A stretch of DNA of 9,239 bases from assembly GCA_900550005.1 (NCBI GenBank), contig URQL01000057.1, positions 1 through 9,239 of the forward strand, written 5' to 3'. Both the position numbers and the translations under genes were made by a program. Within the stretch, counting starts at the first letter, position 1. The number at the start of each line of letters is the position of its first letter. This stretch comes from an uncultured Erysipelotrichaceae bacterium. Its GTDB lineage: Bacteria; Bacillota_I; Bacilli_A; Erysipelotrichales; Coprobacillaceae. Under the pieces are notes generated by a model. It was not told where the DNA came from, did no database searches, and was given only the letters and a program-made list of their open reading frames with translations. Positions 5,786 to 9,239 of this stretch are shown in pieces.

Positions 5786-8093
5786 AAATATAACGATTTA
5801 AATTCCATTTTTTAAATAAATGAGCAATCCCCTCATAAAGCTTACTCATTAACTTATTTAAAGAAGGCAATACAACGATAATAGCTAATATTAAAATCAT
5901 CATAGGATAATTTAGTTCACTCAAACTTAAAAAAGATTGACCAAATAATAAACAAATAAAATAAATCACTTTCATTGTGTAAATAACTAATTTACGATAA
6001 AAAGACAAAGGTTGATATGCTCGTTCAAGAGCATCTAAATAAATGTAACCCGTTAGAATAACACAAGAACTATTCAACATGGTTTGTGGATAGTTTAACC
6101 CATAACAAATGGCATCCATAAATAAAATCACACTAACGATCGTTAAAGCGGTTGGAATAGCAAAAGATAAAACATGTTGAAAAAAATTTTGTTCCTTCTT
6201 ATCAAAATTAGGTTCTTGAGTAAGTAAAAATGTTGGAATTCCTACTGCACAAGCTGACATGATCGATAATTGAATCGGTTCAAAAGGATAAACCAAATTA
6301 AAACCAATCGAACAGATCGTTAACATAAAAGAGAAGAAGGTTTTTACTAAAAATAAACTTGAAGCATACGTTATATTATTCATGACTCTTCTTCCTTCAT
6401 CAACAATGTCACCTAATAATTTAAAATCATCATTTAGTAAAACAATGTTAGCAACATTTTTTGCAACATCACTTCCTGAAGCTAAGGCAATACTCACATC
6501 CGCTTCTTTAAAAGCTAACACATCATTGACGCCATCTCCTGTCATGGCTACAACATGTCCTTGCTTCTTTAGAGCTTGTATGAGTTGCTTCTTTTGATTC
6601 GGTTTTACTCGGCCAAAAACAGTATAGGTTTTTGCTGCTTCTTCAATTTGTTCAAATGTAGTCAAACGACTTAGATCCACATAGCTTTCACCATGTTCCA
6701 ATCCTACTTTTTTAGCTACCGCTACAACCGTTCTTGGATTATCACCCGAAATAATTTTAACTTGTACTCCTTGGTTTTTAAAACGTTCTAATGTCGTGAT
6801 GGCTTCATCACGAATTTGGTCACTCATTTTTATGTATGCTTTGATTTGTATTGGTTGATGAGGGGGCTTAAAAGCAAAAACAAGTACACGATACCCCTCA
6901 ATTGCTAATAACTCACAATGTCTTTTTATAGACATTTGATCTTGAAAAAGTTGATCTCCTGCACCTAAATAATAAGTTCCTTGTGATGTAATTAAAGCAC
7001 TGTATTTACGTTTAGAGGAAAAAGGAATAATTTGCTCATATTTTATTTCCTCTCCATGATTAAAATAGTTTTGTAAGGCTTTTGCTGTATTATTTTGATC
7101 GTGAATAGTTACAATAATGTTACTCAATAATTCCTTATTTTCTTCTTGAACCCATTCAACATCTTCCACTTGAATTTCACCTTTAGTGATCGTTCCTGTT
7201 TTATCTAAACAAAGCGTGTCACATGTTGACAGCATTTCAATACAACTTGCCTCTTGAACTAAAACTTTCTTTTTAGCTAAACGAATAACTCCTAAAGTTA
7301 AAGCCACACTTGTAAGTAACATTAATCCTTCAGGGATCATTCCTAAAATAGCCGCAACCATTTGTACAATTGATTTTTGAAAGGATAAATGATAAATAAT
7401 GTATTGTTTATAAAAAAGTAAAACACCTAAAGGAATAATCATAAATCCAATCAATTTTAAAATACGATTTAAATAACGTTGTAAAGAGGATGTATATTTT
7501 TTAAATTCTTTTACTTCATCAGCAATTTTTTCAACATAATTATCCTTACCTACATGTTGTACTTTACCAGTAGCATGCCCTGCATCAATATAACTTCCAG
7601 AGTAGAGATGTTGTCCTACACGTTTAAAAATTGCATCCGCTTCACCAGATAGTAACGATTCATTGACTTCTACTTCTCCTTCTAAAATAATCATATCACA
7701 AGGAATTTGCAGACCTGCTTCAATTTTTACAATATCTTCTAATACTAACTCATTAATCGGTATCGTTTGCACTTCATGATCACGAATAACATCAATATGA
7801 CTCACACTTAACATGGTTAATTTTTCTAACAATTGTTTAGAACGAATTTCTTGAAAAATTCCAATGAACATGTTCGTTATAATGACAAACATGAATAACC
7901 CATTTTTATAAGAACCAACAAATACAATAAATCCAAATAAAATAAAATTGATTAAATTAAAATAGGTAAAAAAATTAGAAAAAAAGATCTGTTGATAACT
8001 TCTTGTAACTTTTTTTATTGTTGTATTGACTTGTCCTGCTTTTATTTTTTGCTGTAATTCCGATGATGTTAATCCAGTAAATTTTTCTTTCAT
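5784..8093 (-). CDS. P-type cation-transporting ATPase (CtpE-like, possibly Ca2+)
   Basis: Membrane ion pump of 769 residues. Visible parts in order: two helices near 42-82; actuator domain with LLSGEAD at 147-153 (the TGE motif with Ser for Thr); helices near 212-230 and 242-272 with the ion-site motif PEGL at 254-257; phosphorylation site DKTGT with Asp297; nucleotide-binding domain with KRKYSA at 361-366; hinge TGDGVND at 518-524; and about six C-terminal helices (575-745). PEGLMLLTSVA followed by the AxxIExLxxxD-type run into DKTGT, and no N-terminal metal-binding domain, is the pattern of the CtpE-like group, for which calcium uptake has been shown in mycobacteria. Ion specificity here is inferred. 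GAGGGG (plus-strand cccctc, 8100-8105) is 6 nt before the ATG. A TATGAT on the - strand (8115-8120) may be its -10 box, without a clear -35. Confidence 0.92.
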   Translation of the reverse strand: MKEKFTGLTSSELQQKIKAGQVNTTIKKVTRSYQQIFFSNFFTYFNLINFILFGFIVFVGSYKNGLFMFVIITNMFIGIFQEIRSKQLLEKLTMLSVSHIDVIRDHEVQTIPINELVLEDIVKIEAGLQIPCDMIILEGEVEVNESLLSGEADAIFKRVGQHLYSGSYIDAGHATGKVQHVGKDNYVEKIADEVKEFKKYTSSLQRYLNRILKLIGFMIIPLGVLLFYKQYIIYHLSFQKSIVQMVAAILGMIPEGLMLLTSVALTLGVIRLAKKKVLVQEASCIEMLSTCDTLCLDKTGTITKGEIQVEDVEWVQEENKELLSNIIVTIHDQNNTAKALQNYFNHGEEIKYEQIIPFSSKRKYSALITSQGTYYLGAGDQLFQDQMSIKRHCELLAIEGYRVLVFAFKPPHQPIQIKAYIKMSDQIRDEAITTLERFKNQGVQVKIISGDNPRTVVAVAKKVGLEHGESYVDLSRLTTFEQIEEAAKTYTVFGRVKPNQKKQLIQALKKQGHVVAMTGDGVNDVLAFKEADVSIALASGSDVAKNVANIVLLNDDFKLLGDIVDEGRRVMNNITYASSLFLVKTFFSFMLTICSIGFNLVYPFEPIQLSIMSACAVGIPTFLLTQEPNFDKKEQNFFQHVLSFAIPTALTIVSVILFMDAICYGLNYPQTMLNSSCVILTGYIYLDALERAYQPLSFYRKLVIYTMKVIYFICLLFGQSFLSLSELNYPMMILILAIIVVLPSLNKLMSKLYEGIAHLFKKWNLNRYI

Positions 8094-8162
8094 CTAAATC
8101 CCCTCTTTACCTTTATCATACACTATTTATTTACAAAAAAGTAGGAATTCAATCATTTATTT

Positions 8163-8189
8163 AAACAAAAAAGGATCTTATTGATCCTT
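8163..8189 (-). terminator. Rho-independent terminator of the chimeric gene
   Basis: Stem AAGGATC (8171-8177) with GATCCTT (8183-8189), a 5-nt loop, and on the - strand a following run of six T interrupted by one G. The gene's stop codon (8178-8180) lies in the loop, as in rmuC. It separates this unit from the P-type ATPase gene downstream. Confidence 0.8.
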
Positions 8190-9239
8190 AATTTGCATAA
8201 TTTCTGTAACCTCTTCTTCTACTAAATATTGAATTTTTAAAGTATCTCCTGTTTTAATAAATGGAATATTCTTTTCATCAACACTAATTTTAACACGATA
8301 CTTCTTACTTTCTTGATCTTGAATATAATAATACGTATTTCCATCGATTGTTGAAGAAGTAATGGACGCAATCGTGATTTCTTTTTCTTTCATATTTGTT
8401 GTATCTATTTGAACATCATCATTTCCAATATATTTTTGTGCTGCTTTTTCAATACCATCACTTGCATCACTCACAACGACTTTTTGATAATCAGCTACAT
8501 CTACAAAAGCATACATTTTAACTAAACCAGCATTATCTTTTAAAGAAATAAGATAGGTTGGCTTATTGTTTAAATTAATGAGCAATGGGAAACTTGCATT
8601 ATAAGACATTTGTTGAACTTGTCCTTTTGCACTTTCCATAGCCGAAGTTTCTGTCGCACCAGGTACAGAGTAGAAAATTGTTTGTTTTGTTCGTAAATTA
8701 GATAAAATAAATCCGATATTTGCTTCATCTGCTGTAGCTGAAGTAATGCCGGTATAAAGATAAATATCATCATCTTTAGCAATATAATTATATCCTGTTG
8801 TTGTAGCTACAACATTTTTTTGACCAATAATTGAATTAATAAAACCATTGCGATATTTTCCCCAATCATTCGCTTGTTCAATTAATAAAGATGATGGATA
8901 AACATGATCGACCCAAGTCGGTACCTCATCAACAGAATAATAAGTTGATTTACCTGTGATTGGATCTAAAATCACAGCCCCTTTAACATCTTCTAATAAT
9001 TCTATTCCCTTGTATTTTAAAACAGGTACAACCCAATAAGGATTTCCTTGTTCATCTAATTCAAAATTTTCTTCACCAAAAACTTCATCACATAAAAGTT
9101 TTAGATTAGCCTGTTCATTATCATCAATAGAAATAAAAACTACTCCATCATCACTTAATAAAGTTCGTGCAATAAATAATCTTGGGAACATAAAGGTTAG
9201 CCATGCACTATGTGAATTGGATTTTTTTTCCGTAAATTC
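8178..9239 (-). CDS. Chimeric ORF: type III restriction methyltransferase (Mod) fragment fused to the C-terminal part of an unrelated uncharacterised protein (5' end outside window)
   Basis: The frame is open to the right edge (16 residues before the ATG at 9191), so the start lies outside. Visible residues 1-58, including HSAWLTFMFPRLFIARTLL, SDDGVVFISIDDNEQANL and CDEVFGEENF, are unmistakably the middle of a type III Mod (beta-class N6-adenine methyltransferase). From about 9071-9054 the frame continues without interruption into another protein: DEQGNPYWVVPV, KGAVILDPITGKSTYY, VYPSSLLIEQANDWGKYRNG, NNKPTYLISLKDNAGLVKMY, then a beta-rich C-terminal segment (from EKEITIAS) resembling a small OB-like barrel. 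I do not know this second family; it reads like the C-terminal half of a larger membrane or exported Firmicutes protein. The C-terminal F-x-G-x-G AdoMet motif expected in a Mod is missing, so methylation activity is unlikely. It ends at a stop within a terminator hairpin. Confidence 0.8.
   Translation of the reverse strand, partial: EFTEKKSNSHSAWLTFMFPRLFIARTLLSDDGVVFISIDDNEQANLKLLCDEVFGEENFELDEQGNPYWVVPVLKYKGIELLEDVKGAVILDPITGKSTYYSVDEVPTWVDHVYPSSLLIEQANDWGKYRNGFINSIIGQKNVVATTTGYNYIAKDDDIYLYTGITSATADEANIGFILSNLRTKQTIFYSVPGATETSAMESAKGQVQQMSYNASFPLLINLNNKPTYLISLKDNAGLVKMYAFVDVADYQKVVVSDASDGIEKAAQKYIGNDDVQIDTTNMKEKEITIASITSSTIDGNTYYYIQDQESKKYRVKISVDEKNIPFIKTGDTLKIQYLVEEEVTEIMQIKDQ
9054..9071 (-). 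other. Fusion junction between Mod-like and uncharacterised sequence
   Basis: The Mod consensus as I know it is followed up to FGEENF, and the second protein's sequence is clear from DEQGNPYW. The nucleotides between (coding for ENFELD) contain AATTTTGAA on the - strand, which could belong to either parent, so a short-homology join is plausible. The exact breakpoint cannot be fixed without the intact parents. Confidence 0.55.

Noticed and set aside
6382..6597. Plus-strand ORF inside the P-type ATPase gene
   Set aside because: It lies antisense to the conserved hinge and phosphorylation-domain coding region, with no ribosome binding site or family resemblance; likewise the antisense ORFs within the ATPases, rmuC and the chimeric gene.
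1..9239. CRISPR array, insertion sequence or phage genes
   Set aside because: No regularly spaced repeats, transposase, integrase or structural phage proteins were seen in either strand.
8178..9239. A functional type III restriction-modification system at the right edge
   Set aside because: The Mod part breaks off after FGEENF and lacks the C-terminal AdoMet motif; no Res subunit is present in the window.

Overview
This is an AT-rich window with strong AGGAGG-type ribosome binding sites. Its genes resemble those of low-GC Firmicutes, possibly a gut Erysipelotrichales-type organism, but the taxonomic guess rests only on base composition and gene flavour. No plasmid, phage or insertion-sequence gene is visible.

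Left part (1-3160, + strand): the end of an ABC transporter operon. It holds the tail of one FtsX-type permease (cut by the window edge), an ATPase, a complete 430-residue FtsX-type permease and a second ATPase. The genes are spaced 9 nt apart or overlap, so two permease-ATPase modules stand in tandem. The ATPases are close paralogues of the BceA/MacB/LolD type and are complete in all motifs. The complete permease has the 10-helix BceB layout but lacks the large extracellular domain that BceB sensors and transporters carry between helices 7 and 8. A rho-independent terminator closes the operon.

Middle (3162-4550): a tRNA-Thr(CGU) with its own promoter and terminator; a small tyrosine-rich unrecognised protein on the + strand; and, convergent with it and overlapping by 6 nt, a membrane protein of the putative heavy-metal/arsenic exporter family (ArsP_2/DUF2899-like) on the - strand. 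A 134-bp divergent intergenic region containing a 16-bp AT palindrome separates the exporter from rmuC.

Right part (4551-9239): rmuC (+) converges on a P-type cation ATPase of the CtpE-like, probably calcium-related, type (-), with one hairpin terminator between their ends. Behind the ATPase, also on the - strand, is a reading frame that enters from beyond the right edge. Its first ~58 visible residues are a type III restriction-modification methyltransferase (Mod) fragment. At about 9054-9071 it switches in frame into the C-terminal half of an unrelated beta-rich protein I do not recognise. This chimera is the most unusual item here: either a real deletion or recombination scar or an assembly join. 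The rest reads as ordinary housekeeping and stress-transport chromosome, and I see no convincing new defence or mobile system.
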